A DNA stretch of 64,000 nucleotides from CAWALV01 sp963782965 (GTDB taxonomy: Bacteria > Actinomycetota > Actinomycetes > Acidothermales > Acidothermaceae): assembly GCA_963782965.1 (NCBI GenBank), contig CAWALV010000006.1:1612001-1676000 (forward strand), given 5' to 3'. The notes under the pieces are model-generated. The model ran no database searches and was not told where the DNA came from. It was given only the letters and a program-made list of their open reading frames with translations. How positions within the stretch are numbered: the stretch's first letter is position 1; the number at the start of each line of letters is the position of its first letter. This document shows, piece after piece, positions 26,180-33,515 of this stretch. The position numbers and the translations under genes are program-made.

Positions 26180-27445
26180 ATGCAGGCGCTCGATCTGGTT
26201 GCAGACGCGATCGATGAGCTGCACTGCTGCGCTTCCGCAAATCTCCTTGACACTGCGCTTCCTGATGCAGCTTTGTGCGAGGCCGTCGTCCTCCTTCGCC
26301 AGCAGATTGATCGGCTGGAAGCCGCGTGGAGCCACCTGGTGGCGCTGACGCACGAGCGCGGCGCGGCGCGAGCCGCGGGCTATGCCAGCACCGCGGCCTT
26401 CCTGCATCAGATGTGCCACCTGTCGCCCGGTGTGGCGCGCAGCCGGGTCACCACGGCAACCGCGCTGCACGCGCATCCCGCACTCGACGAAGTATTCACC
26501 GAGGGCGCGATCTCCCAGCCGCACGTCACGGTCGTCACGACTACCCTTGCTGCCCTTCCCGACGAACTCGCGACCGCGGCCGAACCCGTGCTAGTCGAGG
26601 CGGCGCTCCAGTACGACCCCAAGCGGGTCGCCCAGATCGCCCGGCGGGTTCGTCACATCGCCGATCCGGACGGCGCGGCTGACCGCGATGCCCGCCATCG
26701 CGAAGCCCGCTGGCTCGACGTCTCGACGACGCTCGACGGCCTGGTCGCATTGAACGGGCTGCTCGACGCCGAGGCGGGCGCGGTCTTGCGCACGTGGCTC
26801 GACGCTGCGGTTCCACCACCCGTGTCGGGTGACGAGCGCACTGCCGCGCAGCGGCGTGCCGACGCGCTGGTGGAACTCGCCCGCACCGCGCTCGACGCCG
26901 GCCGTCTGCCCGACTCCGGCGGCGAACGCCCCCACCTGCTCGTCACGGTCGACCTCGCGGCGCTCCGCGGCCGCTCGACTGCTCCGGGCGAGCTCGCCTG
27001 GGCCGGTCCGATCGATGCGGAGGCCGCCCGCCGTATCGGTTGCGACGCCGCAGTCACCCGGATCGTCGTCGACCGTTCGGGCTCCCGCAGCGGCGGGGGT
27101 TTCACGCAGGTCACCGAACAGCTGTGGGACGCGCTGCCGCCGGCGCTGCGCGGGCCGACCCAGATACTCGACGTCGGCCGCGCCACCCGTGCTATCTCAG
27201 CTGCGATGCGAAAAGCGCTCGTCGTTCGCGATCAGGGCTGCACGTTCCCGGGCTGCGATCGTCCCCCACCCTGGTGCGATGCGCACCACGTGGCGCACTG
27301 GGCAAACGGCGGCGTTACCGCGTTGTCGAACCTGGTGCTGCTGTGCCGCCACCATCACACGGTCGTGCACGACGGAGGCTGGCGCATCACCGTCCACGAC
27401 GACAACCGGATCGCGTTCTCTCGCGCAGGTCCGGGTGCAACCTGA
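26180..27445 (+). CDS. DUF222 and HNH endonuclease domain protein (13E12 repeat type)
   Basis: 421 residues. The N-terminal two thirds is the helical DUF222 domain (LVADAIDELHCC, VLLRQQIDRLEAAWSHLV, GYASTAAFLHQMCHLSPGVA). The C-terminus is an HNH nuclease domain with zinc ligands in CTFPGCDRPPPWCDAHHV and CRHHHTVVHDGGW, and HWANGG between. Such proteins occur in many copies in actinobacteria and are often linked to mobile DNA (13E12 in mycobacteria), but their role is unsettled. The ATG 26180 follows a GGGGGG stretch. It lies at the end of the accessory segment, convergent with the HIT gene. Confidence 0.88.
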   Translation: MQALDLVADAIDELHCCASANLLDTALPDAALCEAVVLLRQQIDRLEAAWSHLVALTHERGAARAAGYASTAAFLHQMCHLSPGVARSRVTTATALHAHPALDEVFTEGAISQPHVTVVTTTLAALPDELATAAEPVLVEAALQYDPKRVAQIARRVRHIADPDGAADRDARHREARWLDVSTTLDGLVALNGLLDAEAGAVLRTWLDAAVPPPVSGDERTAAQRRADALVELARTALDAGRLPDSGGERPHLLVTVDLAALRGRSTAPGELAWAGPIDAEAARRIGCDAAVTRIVVDRSGSRSGGGFTQVTEQLWDALPPALRGPTQILDVGRATRAISAAMRKALVVRDQGCTFPGCDRPPPWCDAHHVAHWANGGVTALSNLVLLCRHHHTVVHDGGWRITVHDDNRIAFSRAGPGAT

Positions 27446-27449
27446 TCCG

Positions 27450-27467
27450 AAAACGGCGGTGCCGCCG
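27450..27467 (-). terminator. Possible Rho-independent terminator after the HIT gene
   Basis: Directly after the TAG of the HIT gene the minus strand reads a CGGCGG/CCGCCG hairpin followed by TTTT. Stem and U-run are short, so confidence is moderate. It would end the thrS-HIT transcript before the convergent HNH gene. Confidence 0.45.
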
Positions 27468-27468
27468 G

Positions 27469-28035
27469 CTACGCAGACTCGCCGGACGGGCCCGACCATG
27501 CTGCGGCGAGCAGGTCGCGCGTGTCACGCAACAGTTGTGGCAGCACCCGTGTGCCGCCAACCACCGGCATGAAGTTCGTGTCGCCACCCCAACGCGGCAC
27601 GACGTGCTGATGCAGATGCGCGGCAATACCCGCGCCCGCGACCGCGCCGAGATTGATGCCGAGGTTGAAACCGTGCGGACCGGCCGCCGCGCGCAACGTC
27701 GCCACCGCATGCTGGGTGAAAAGCATGAGTTCCGCCGCCTCGTCGTCGCGCAACTCGGTCACGTCGGAGAAGTGGCGGCAGGGGACGACGAGCAGGTGCC
27801 CGGCGTTGTAGGGGTACAGGTTCAACACGGCGTAGACGAGCGAGCCGCGCGCAACGATCAGTGCCTCGTCGTCCGACCCCTTCGGGATGACGCAGAACGG
27901 GCAGACGTCGGGATCGTTGGGATCACCGGCCGGTCTGGACGCACCTTGGATGTAGGACATCCGGTGCGGCGTCCAGATGCGGGCGAACGCGTCTGGCACC
28001 CCGGCGCCGAACTCGCTCACCTGCACCCTTCTCAC
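27469..28035 (-). CDS. HIT-family protein, probable AP-4-A phosphorylase
   Basis: 188 residues, histidine triad nucleotide hydrolase/transferase. Seen: IWTPHRMSYIQG, VYAVLNLYPYNAGHLLVVP, FNLGINLGAVAGAG and the triad AHLHQHVVPRWGGDTNFMPV. It matches the pattern of Rv2613c of M. tuberculosis, described as an Ap4A phosphorylase (recalled). The GTG at 28035 overlaps the thrS stop as GTGA; a second GTG at 28020 has AGAAGGG better placed before it and is an equally likely start. It is part of the pgsA-HIT-thrS order that is interrupted here. Confidence 0.88.
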   Translation of the reverse strand: MRRVQVSEFGAGVPDAFARIWTPHRMSYIQGASRPAGDPNDPDVCPFCVIPKGSDDEALIVARGSLVYAVLNLYPYNAGHLLVVPCRHFSDVTELRDDEAAELMLFTQHAVATLRAAAGPHGFNLGINLGAVAGAGIAAHLHQHVVPRWGGDTNFMPVVGGTRVLPQLLRDTRDLLAAAWSGPSGESA

Positions 28036-30002
28036 ACCTGCACCCGACGCGTCACCGCATCGACGATCTCGGCAACCGCGTCGGCTATGGGCACGCCGTT
28101 CTTCTGCGTTCCGTCGCGGTAGCGGAACGACACCGCCTCCGCGGCGACGTCGTCGTCACCCGCGATCAACATGTACGGCACCTTCTGCTTCTGCGCATTG
28201 CGAATCTTCTTCTGCATACGGTCATCGGAGTCGTCGACCTCGAACCGCACCCCGGCCGCACGCAACGCGGCGCCCACCGTCGACTCCAGGTAGGGCACGT
28301 GCGCGTCGGCGATCGGGATGCCGACCGCCTGCACCGGAGCCAGCCAGGGCGGGAACGCGCCGGCGTAGTGCTCGGTCAAGACGCCGATGAACCGCTCGAT
28401 CGAACCGAACAACGCGCGATGGATCATCACCGGTTGCTGCCGCGAACCGTCGGCCGCCGTGTATTCGAGGTTGAATCCACGTGGTTGGTTGAAGTCGACC
28501 TGGATCGTCGAGATCTGCCAGGTACGACCGATCGCGTCGCGAGCCTGCACCGAAATCTTCGGCCCGTAGAAAGCGGCGCCACCGGGGTCGGGCACGAGGG
28601 CGAGCCCGGACTCCTCCGCGGCGGAGGCAAGCGCGTCAGTCGCCTCGGCCCAGTCCTCCATCGTGCCGACGAACTTGTCCGACTCGTCGCGGGTCGACAG
28701 CTCCAGGTAGAAGTCCGACAGGCCGTAGTCGCGGAGCAGGTCGAGCACGAAGGTCAGCAATGCCTTCAGCTCGCCCGGCATCTGCTCCTTGGTGCAGTAG
28801 ATGTGGGAGTCGTCCTGGGTCAGGCCGCGGACCCGGGTCAGGCCGTGCACGACGCCTGACTTCTCGTACCGGTACACCGTGCCGAACTCGAAGAGCCGCA
28901 GCGGCAACTCGCGGTAGGAACGACCGCGAGAGCGGAAGATCAGGTTGTGCATCGGGCAGTTCATCGCCTTGAGGCGGTACTGCGCACCCTCGAGTTCGAT
29001 TGGCGGGAACATCGTGTCTGCGTAGTACGGCAGGTGGCCCGAGGTGACGAACAGGCCGTCCTTGGAGATGTGCGGAGTGTTGACGAACTCGTAGCCCGCC
29101 GCCTCGTGGCGCTGCCGGGAGTAGTCCTCCATCTGCTTGCGCAGCAGGCCACCCTTCGGGTGGAAGACGGCAAGGCCGGAGCCGAGCTCGTCGGGGAAGC
29201 TGAACAGGTCGAGCTCGCGGCCGAGCCGGCGATGATCGCGCTTCTCCGCCTCCTCCAGGAGGTGCAGGTACGCCTTCAGGGCGTCACGCGACTCCCACGC
29301 GGTGCCGTAGATGCGCTGCAACTGGGGGTTCTTCTCACTGCCCCGCCAGTAGGCGGCCGCACTGCGCATGAGCTTGAGAGCGGGGATCAGCCGGGTCGAG
29401 GGCAGGTGCGGCCCGCGGCACAGGTCCTTCCAGGCCAGGGTCCCGTCGCGGTGCAGGTTGTCGTAGATCGTCAGCTCCGACCCGCCGACCTCGGCCGAGG
29501 CGCCCTCAGCTTCGGCGGCCTCCGCCGAGCCCTTGATCTCGATCAGTTCGAGCTTGAACGGCTCGTCGGCGAGTTCGACCCTGGCGTCGGCATCCGACAC
29601 CACACGACGACGGAAGGTCTGGCCCTCCTTGACGATCTCGAGCATCCGCTTCTCGATGCGGGCGAGGTCATCGGGGGTGAACGGTGCCTTCGGCGCGAAG
29701 TCGTAGTAGAAGCCGTTCTCGATCGGTGGCCCGATGCCGAGCAAGGTGCCCGGAAACAACTCCTGCACCGCCTGCGCCATCACGTGCGCGGTCGAGTGCC
29801 GCAGGATCGAGCGCCCATCGGGTGACTCGATACGCACCGGCTCCACGGCGTCGCGATCGTGAAGCGTGCTGGCGAGATCGCGCACCTGACCGTTGACCCG
29901 CGCGGCGATCACCGCCCGGTCGCCGTCGAAGAGCGCTGCCGTCGGCGTCCCCGGCTCGACCACACGCGCGGCGCCGGAGACGGTGACGGTGATGTCGGAC
30001 AC
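28032..30002 (-). CDS. thrS: Threonyl-tRNA synthetase
   Basis: Class II synthetase charging tRNA-Thr. 656 residues. Domains: TGS at the N-terminus (about 5-65), editing/SAD domain with HSTAHVMAQAVQELFPG (zinc-type H-x3-H), catalytic core with FRSRGRSYRELPLRLFEFG, zinc ligand Cys in KAMNCPMHN, His in TQDDSHIYC, His in MIHRALFGSIERF, then the anticodon-binding domain (VQAVGIPIADAHVPY to the end). The GTG at 30002 (VSDITVTV) is preferred over one at 30014 because GGGAG lies at proper distance. Coupled to the HIT gene. Confidence 0.95.
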   Translation of the reverse strand: MSDITVTVSGAARVVEPGTPTAALFDGDRAVIAARVNGQVRDLASTLHDRDAVEPVRIESPDGRSILRHSTAHVMAQAVQELFPGTLLGIGPPIENGFYYDFAPKAPFTPDDLARIEKRMLEIVKEGQTFRRRVVSDADARVELADEPFKLELIEIKGSAEAAEAEGASAEVGGSELTIYDNLHRDGTLAWKDLCRGPHLPSTRLIPALKLMRSAAAYWRGSEKNPQLQRIYGTAWESRDALKAYLHLLEEAEKRDHRRLGRELDLFSFPDELGSGLAVFHPKGGLLRKQMEDYSRQRHEAAGYEFVNTPHISKDGLFVTSGHLPYYADTMFPPIELEGAQYRLKAMNCPMHNLIFRSRGRSYRELPLRLFEFGTVYRYEKSGVVHGLTRVRGLTQDDSHIYCTKEQMPGELKALLTFVLDLLRDYGLSDFYLELSTRDESDKFVGTMEDWAEATDALASAAEESGLALVPDPGGAAFYGPKISVQARDAIGRTWQISTIQVDFNQPRGFNLEYTAADGSRQQPVMIHRALFGSIERFIGVLTEHYAGAFPPWLAPVQAVGIPIADAHVPYLESTVGAALRAAGVRFEVDDSDDRMQKKIRNAQKQKVPYMLIAGDDDVAAEAVSFRYRDGTQKNGVPIADAVAEIVDAVTRRVQV

Positions 30003-30072
30003 GAGGACTCCCACGACGCTGAAGCAGGCCGGCTAGGTGCGTGCGGCGCTGGTGCGCTCGATGCTAGCGGCG

Positions 30073-30441
30073 TCAGACCGGGCTGCGGTCGGGTGGCAGC
30101 TCGAAGACCGGGGTCGTCGCCGTGGGTTCGCCGAAACCGCCGAGCAGCGGGACGGCCCCGGGCGGCACGTTCCGCTGGGGGGCTCGAGCTGGGTCCGCGT
30201 CGTCGAGACGACACCCGGCGAGGAACTCCACGGCATATCGCACCGAACGGCGTGATTCAGCGAAGGTCGGAGAAGACAATCGGTGGACGACGGCCAGGTC
30301 GTCGTTCCCGTCGGCAGTCACGGTGAACAGGCAGGCCCAGTTGGTGCTGTCGGGCGTCACGACGCGGGTGTGGCGCGCCACGACCCGCCCGATGTTCGGC
30401 AAGTCGAACTCGTCGACGACCGCCCCGCCATCCACTCGCAC
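30073..30441 (-). CDS. Hypothetical protein
   Basis: About 122 residues from GTG 30441 (VRVDGGAVVDEFDLPNIG), with GTG 30435 also possible. The centre NWACLFTVTADGNDDLAVVHRLSS and the tail rich in Pro suggest a small soluble domain; no motif or family is recognised. An open frame continues upstream through the tRNA-Val gene, which cannot be coding. It lies between thrS and the tRNA gene on the same strand. Confidence 0.5.
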   Translation of the reverse strand: MRVDGGAVVDEFDLPNIGRVVARHTRVVTPDSTNWACLFTVTADGNDDLAVVHRLSSPTFAESRRSVRYAVEFLAGCRLDDADPARAPQRNVPPGAVPLLGGFGEPTATTPVFELPPDRSPV

Positions 30442-30518
30442 CCGCGGATCTTCTCCCGGCCGGCGGTCCGGCCGACAGAGCCGTTCGGGTGTCGGGGGGA
30501 TTTGCCGTAGCGCTGGGG

Positions 30519-30590
30519 TGGGCGTACGTGGTTTCGAACCACGGACCTCTGCCGTGTGAAGGCAGCGCTCTCCCACTGAGCTATACGCCC
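30519..30590 (-). tRNA. tRNA-Val (anticodon CAC)
   Basis: 72 nt. Acceptor GGGCGTA pairs with TACGCCC, D arm AGCTCAGTGGGAGAGC, anticodon arm CTGCC-TTCACAC-GGCAG giving CAC (reads GUG), T arm with GGTTCGAAACC, discriminator A. The 3' CCA is not encoded. Confidence 0.97.
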
Positions 30591-30712
30591 AGCAGGCGGC
30601 CACTCTACACGCCGCCAGGCGAGCCTTTCGGCCAGTTCGACGGGCGCGGTTAGACGAGGAGTTGGCGGGGGATCTGTTCGCTGGGGCTCGAGTTGGGATT
30701 CACGAAGGATCG

Positions 30713-31121
30713 GTGGTTTCGGTGCAGCCGGAGTGCGTCGTCTGCGAGACGGATTTCGCGCTCGTGGTCGCCGGAGGGGAGCCGGTCCACGTCGGCGCGC
30801 TCCTGCGCTACGCCTCGAGCGACCCGTTCGCCGTCTGCATCAGCTTCGACGCCGGCAACTCCGAACGCATCGAGTGGACCTTCGCCCGGGAGCTGCTCGC
30901 GGAAGGGCTTGCACACCGCCGCCGGCAAGGGGGACGTGAAGGTGTGGCCACGGGGTGAGGTCGTCTTCTTGTCGCTGTGCTCACCCACCGGCCGGGCGGT
31001 CCTGGAGGCCCGGCGTGCCGCGCTGACCGAGTTCGTCGCACGCACCCTGCGGCTCGTGCCTTCGGGCTCCGAGAGCGACTTCGTCGACCTCGACCGTGAG
31101 CTCGCCAGTTTGCTTCGCTGA
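30713..31121 (+). CDS. SsgA/SsgB-family sporulation and cell-division protein (one-base frameshift)
   Basis: SsgA-like proteins control septum placement; SsgB recruits FtsZ in Streptomyces. The first frame gives CETDFALVV, RYASSDPFAVCISFDAGNSE and IEWTFARELLAEGL; the second gives HTAAGKGDVKVWPRGEVVF, LSSPTG-like LCSPTGRAVLEA and DFVDLDRELASLL, together matching the family end to end. The frame breaks in GGGCTTGCAC at 30909-30910: without one T it reads EGLHTAAGKG and yields 135 residues, the usual family length of about 137. GTG 30713 follows GAAGGA; GTG 30722 is an alternative. In Streptomyces coelicolor ssgB lies near thrS (recalled), supporting orthology. Confidence 0.85.
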
Positions 31122-31244
31122 GGTTCAGACGGCCGGGGTGAGCAGCTTCGGGGCGGCCCGCCAGCTACCGAGTTCCGCTCGCCGTCGCGCATCGGTTAGA
31201 GTGCTCGAGCGGCCAGGGGGCAGCAATCTCGCCCTCCCGGTCAT

Positions 31245-31317
31245 GCGGACGTGGCTCAGTTGGTAGAGCATCACCTTGCCAAGGTGAGGGTCGCGGGTTC
31301 GAATCCCGTCGTCCGCT
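31245..31317 (+). tRNA. tRNA-Gly (anticodon GCC)
   Basis: 73 nt. Acceptor GCGGACG pairs with CGTCCGC, anticodon arm CACCT-TGCCA-AGGTG with GCC in the loop, T arm CGGGTTCGAATCCCG, discriminator T as usual for glycine. No encoded CCA. Confidence 0.97.
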
Positions 31318-31388
31318 CGGAGGCGCCGGACGGCGTCGAACAGGGCCAGGGAAGCTAGGCAACCGCTTCAGGTACGGTCAGGCCCACT

Positions 31389-31460
31389 GGCGGAGTGGCC
31401 GAGTGGCTTAGGCAAGGGCCTGCAAAGCCCTGTACGCGGGTTCGATTCCCGCCTCCGCCT
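31389..31460 (+). tRNA. tRNA-Cys (anticodon GCA)
   Basis: 72 nt. Acceptor GGCGGAG pairs with CTCCGCC, D arm GGCCGAGTGGCTTAGGC, anticodon arm AGGGC-CTGCAAA-GCCCT giving GCA, T arm CGGGTTCGATTCCCG, discriminator T as expected for cysteine. Confidence 0.97.
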
Positions 31461-31476
31461 CGATAGTCGAGATCCC

Positions 31477-31548
31477 GGGCGCTTAGCTCAGCGGGAGAGC
31501 GCTTCCCTGACACGGAAGAGGCCACAGGTTCAATCCCTGTAGCGCCCA
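31477..31548 (+). tRNA. tRNA-Val (anticodon GAC)
   Basis: 72 nt. Acceptor GGGCGCT pairs with AGCGCCC, anticodon arm CTTCC-CTGACAC-GGAAG giving GAC (reads GUC/GUU), T arm ACAGGTTCAATCCCTGT, discriminator A. Second valine isoacceptor within about 1 kb. Confidence 0.97.
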
Positions 31549-31669
31549 CCCTCAAAGACCGCCTTTGACCTGCGCAAACGCGGTGCTGTCCGTGCGCCAC
31601 GCCGTGCCTGGCCGGCCGGTAAAGGCGTCGGGTGACCCAGATGGAGACCCCAACGCTCGGGACGGCGCG

Positions 31670-33169
31670 TCAGGTGTGCGACGGGCTGGGGCTGGTTCCA
31701 CCCGTGGCGGTCGATGTCGACGTGGGCGACGGGCTCGGGCTCTTCGTGGGGGTCGGGCCCGGCGAGGGGGTCGGGGTCTTGGTGGGCGTCGGGCTGGGTG
31801 TCGGGCTCGGCGTCGGTGTCTTCTTGACCTGTGCCGGTGGCGGCGGCACGTACTTCGGCACCGGGCCCGGAGTCGGGCTGTAGACGCCGAAACCGGTCTG
31901 GCCGGGGTCGGTGTCGGAGAGCTGCGCGTTGACCCCCTCGGAGCTACCGGGCATCGGAAGCGCGCTGCCGGCCAGCCACTGGCTCCACGGCATGTTCCAG
32001 TCGGTCCAGCCGTTGCCGCTCTCGAGCGGGCGCACGGTGTTGATCACCTGGACGACGTCCCCGCGTTGCGACAGGCCGTAGAACCACTGCGCCTCGGGGT
32101 CGCTGATGTTCACGCAGCCGTGGCTCACGTTCGTGCGGCCCTGGCTCGACGTCGACCACGGGGCGGCGTGCACGAACTCACCGGACCAGGAGATGCGTAC
32201 GTCCCAGAACACGGTCTCGTAGTAGCCGTCCGGGCTGTCCCGCGGGATCCCGACGGTGGCCGAGTCCATGATCACCTTCTGCTCTTTCTCGAGCACGAGG
32301 TGGACTCCGGAGGTCGTCGGGTACTTGTCGCGGCCGGTGCTCACCGGGATCGTGCGCACGGTCTTGCCGTTCACCTGCACGGTCATCTCGTGCGTCTTCG
32401 CGTCGACGACGCTGATGTGGGAGTCACCGACCGTGAAGTGGACGGTGTGGTCCTCCACTCCCCAGGTCGAGTTGCCGGCGTCCACGCCCGCGATGTCGGC
32501 GTGCAGCGTGACCTGGTCACCGGCCGGCCAGTACGCCTTGGGCCGGAAGTGCACCTCACTCGACCCGTACCAGTGCCAGGAACCCTCGATCGGGATGGAG
32601 GACTCGACGTGCAGCCGCTGCTCGACCGCGGCCCGGTTCTGCACCGGAGCGGTGAAGTAGATGACCACCGGCATGCCGACACCGACGGTCTCGCCCTCGA
32701 GCGGGGCGATCTTGGCGCCGAGAACCTTGGCCGGCGTCAGCGTCGTGAAGGACGACGAGAGCGTCGTGGGCTTCCCCGCGCCGTCGAGGGCCGCGATCTC
32801 GACGCGGTAGGCGGTGCTCGCGGCCAGCAGCCCGCTGGTGGTCCAGCCGTGTGCGTCGCCGGTCAATGCGCCGGCCACCACGTTGCCGTCGGCGTCGACC
32901 ACCTTCACGGTGGAAAGCGTCGCGTTCTCGGCGGAGACCACCACAGGGGAATCGAGCGGCACGTCGGTCGAGAAGTCGGCCGGGGAGACATGCAGTGCCG
33001 GAGTCGGCACCGCGCTCGTGCTGGACGCCGGCGCGCTGCTTCCCGAGCTGTGCGCGGGCGGCACGGCCTGGTTGGCGGACCCGCTCTGACAGGCGGCAAG
33101 CACCACGAGAGCGACGGCAGCAACTGCTGCACCCGCCGCGCTCGCAGCAGCGTATTTGGCCCTACGCAC
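31670..33169 (-). CDS. Lipoprotein L,D-transpeptidase (YkuD domain)
   Basis: Forms 3-3 cross-links in peptidoglycan or attaches proteins to it. 499 residues. Seen: signal peptide with lipobox LAAC (Cys27), Ser-rich linker, Ig-like domains (about 60-250, including HVSPADFSTDVP and TLTPAKVLGAKIAP), and the YkuD catalytic domain with HAAPWSTSSQG and the Cys motif VSHGCVNIS. This is the architecture of mycobacterial LdtMt2-type enzymes. The last 60 residues are a Pro/Thr/Ser repeat tail (SPTPTKTPTPSP type), which may span the wall. GTG start at 33169. Stand-alone gene, divergent from glgX. Confidence 0.92.
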   Translation of the reverse strand: MRRAKYAAASAAGAAVAAVALVVLAACQSGSANQAVPPAHSSGSSAPASSTSAVPTPALHVSPADFSTDVPLDSPVVVSAENATLSTVKVVDADGNVVAGALTGDAHGWTTSGLLAASTAYRVEIAALDGAGKPTTLSSSFTTLTPAKVLGAKIAPLEGETVGVGMPVVIYFTAPVQNRAAVEQRLHVESSIPIEGSWHWYGSSEVHFRPKAYWPAGDQVTLHADIAGVDAGNSTWGVEDHTVHFTVGDSHISVVDAKTHEMTVQVNGKTVRTIPVSTGRDKYPTTSGVHLVLEKEQKVIMDSATVGIPRDSPDGYYETVFWDVRISWSGEFVHAAPWSTSSQGRTNVSHGCVNISDPEAQWFYGLSQRGDVVQVINTVRPLESGNGWTDWNMPWSQWLAGSALPMPGSSEGVNAQLSDTDPGQTGFGVYSPTPGPVPKYVPPPPAQVKKTPTPSPTPSPTPTKTPTPSPGPTPTKSPSPSPTSTSTATGGTSPSPSHT

Positions 33170-33515
33170 GTTCCCGCTCGCTCCCGTCAGCCGGCTCGGG
33201 GCGGAGCCGGACCTCTAGTCTGCGGCACCGAGCAGCCCGGTAGGGTCATTTAGTGTCGTTGCCGCGCATGTTGATCTGCCGAGTTGACGTCTTGGCTCCT
33301 TCATCGGTTGCCTGCTGGCTCGGACTTACCCGAACGGCCGGCGGATCCTGGCGGGCGTACGCAGCCGGTCGCGTCTCGCGGCGCGACGAGTAGGACGCGG
33401 CCACCCGGGGCAACCGGCCCGGGCCCCTGGGGGTTGGCCCGACACACCGCAGGGGACTTGAGGGAAGTGGTCGGCAGGCGGCGTTCGCGCCCGAGCAGAG
33501 ACGGAAACCAGCGAC
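33170..33515. other. Divergent region between L,D-transpeptidase and glgX
   Basis: About 346 bases with no gene. It must hold the promoters of both divergent genes. A TTGACG hexamer occurs near 33276 without a convincing partner -10. GC-rich direct and inverted fragments (CCCGGGCCCC near 33418) are present but no clear operator is seen. Confidence 0.5.

Noticed and set aside
30442..30603. Upstream extension of the hypothetical gene at 30073-30441
   Set aside because: It reads through the tRNA-Val gene.
33276..33310. TTGACG hexamer before glgX as a promoter
   Set aside because: No convincing -10 hexamer at 16-19 bp.
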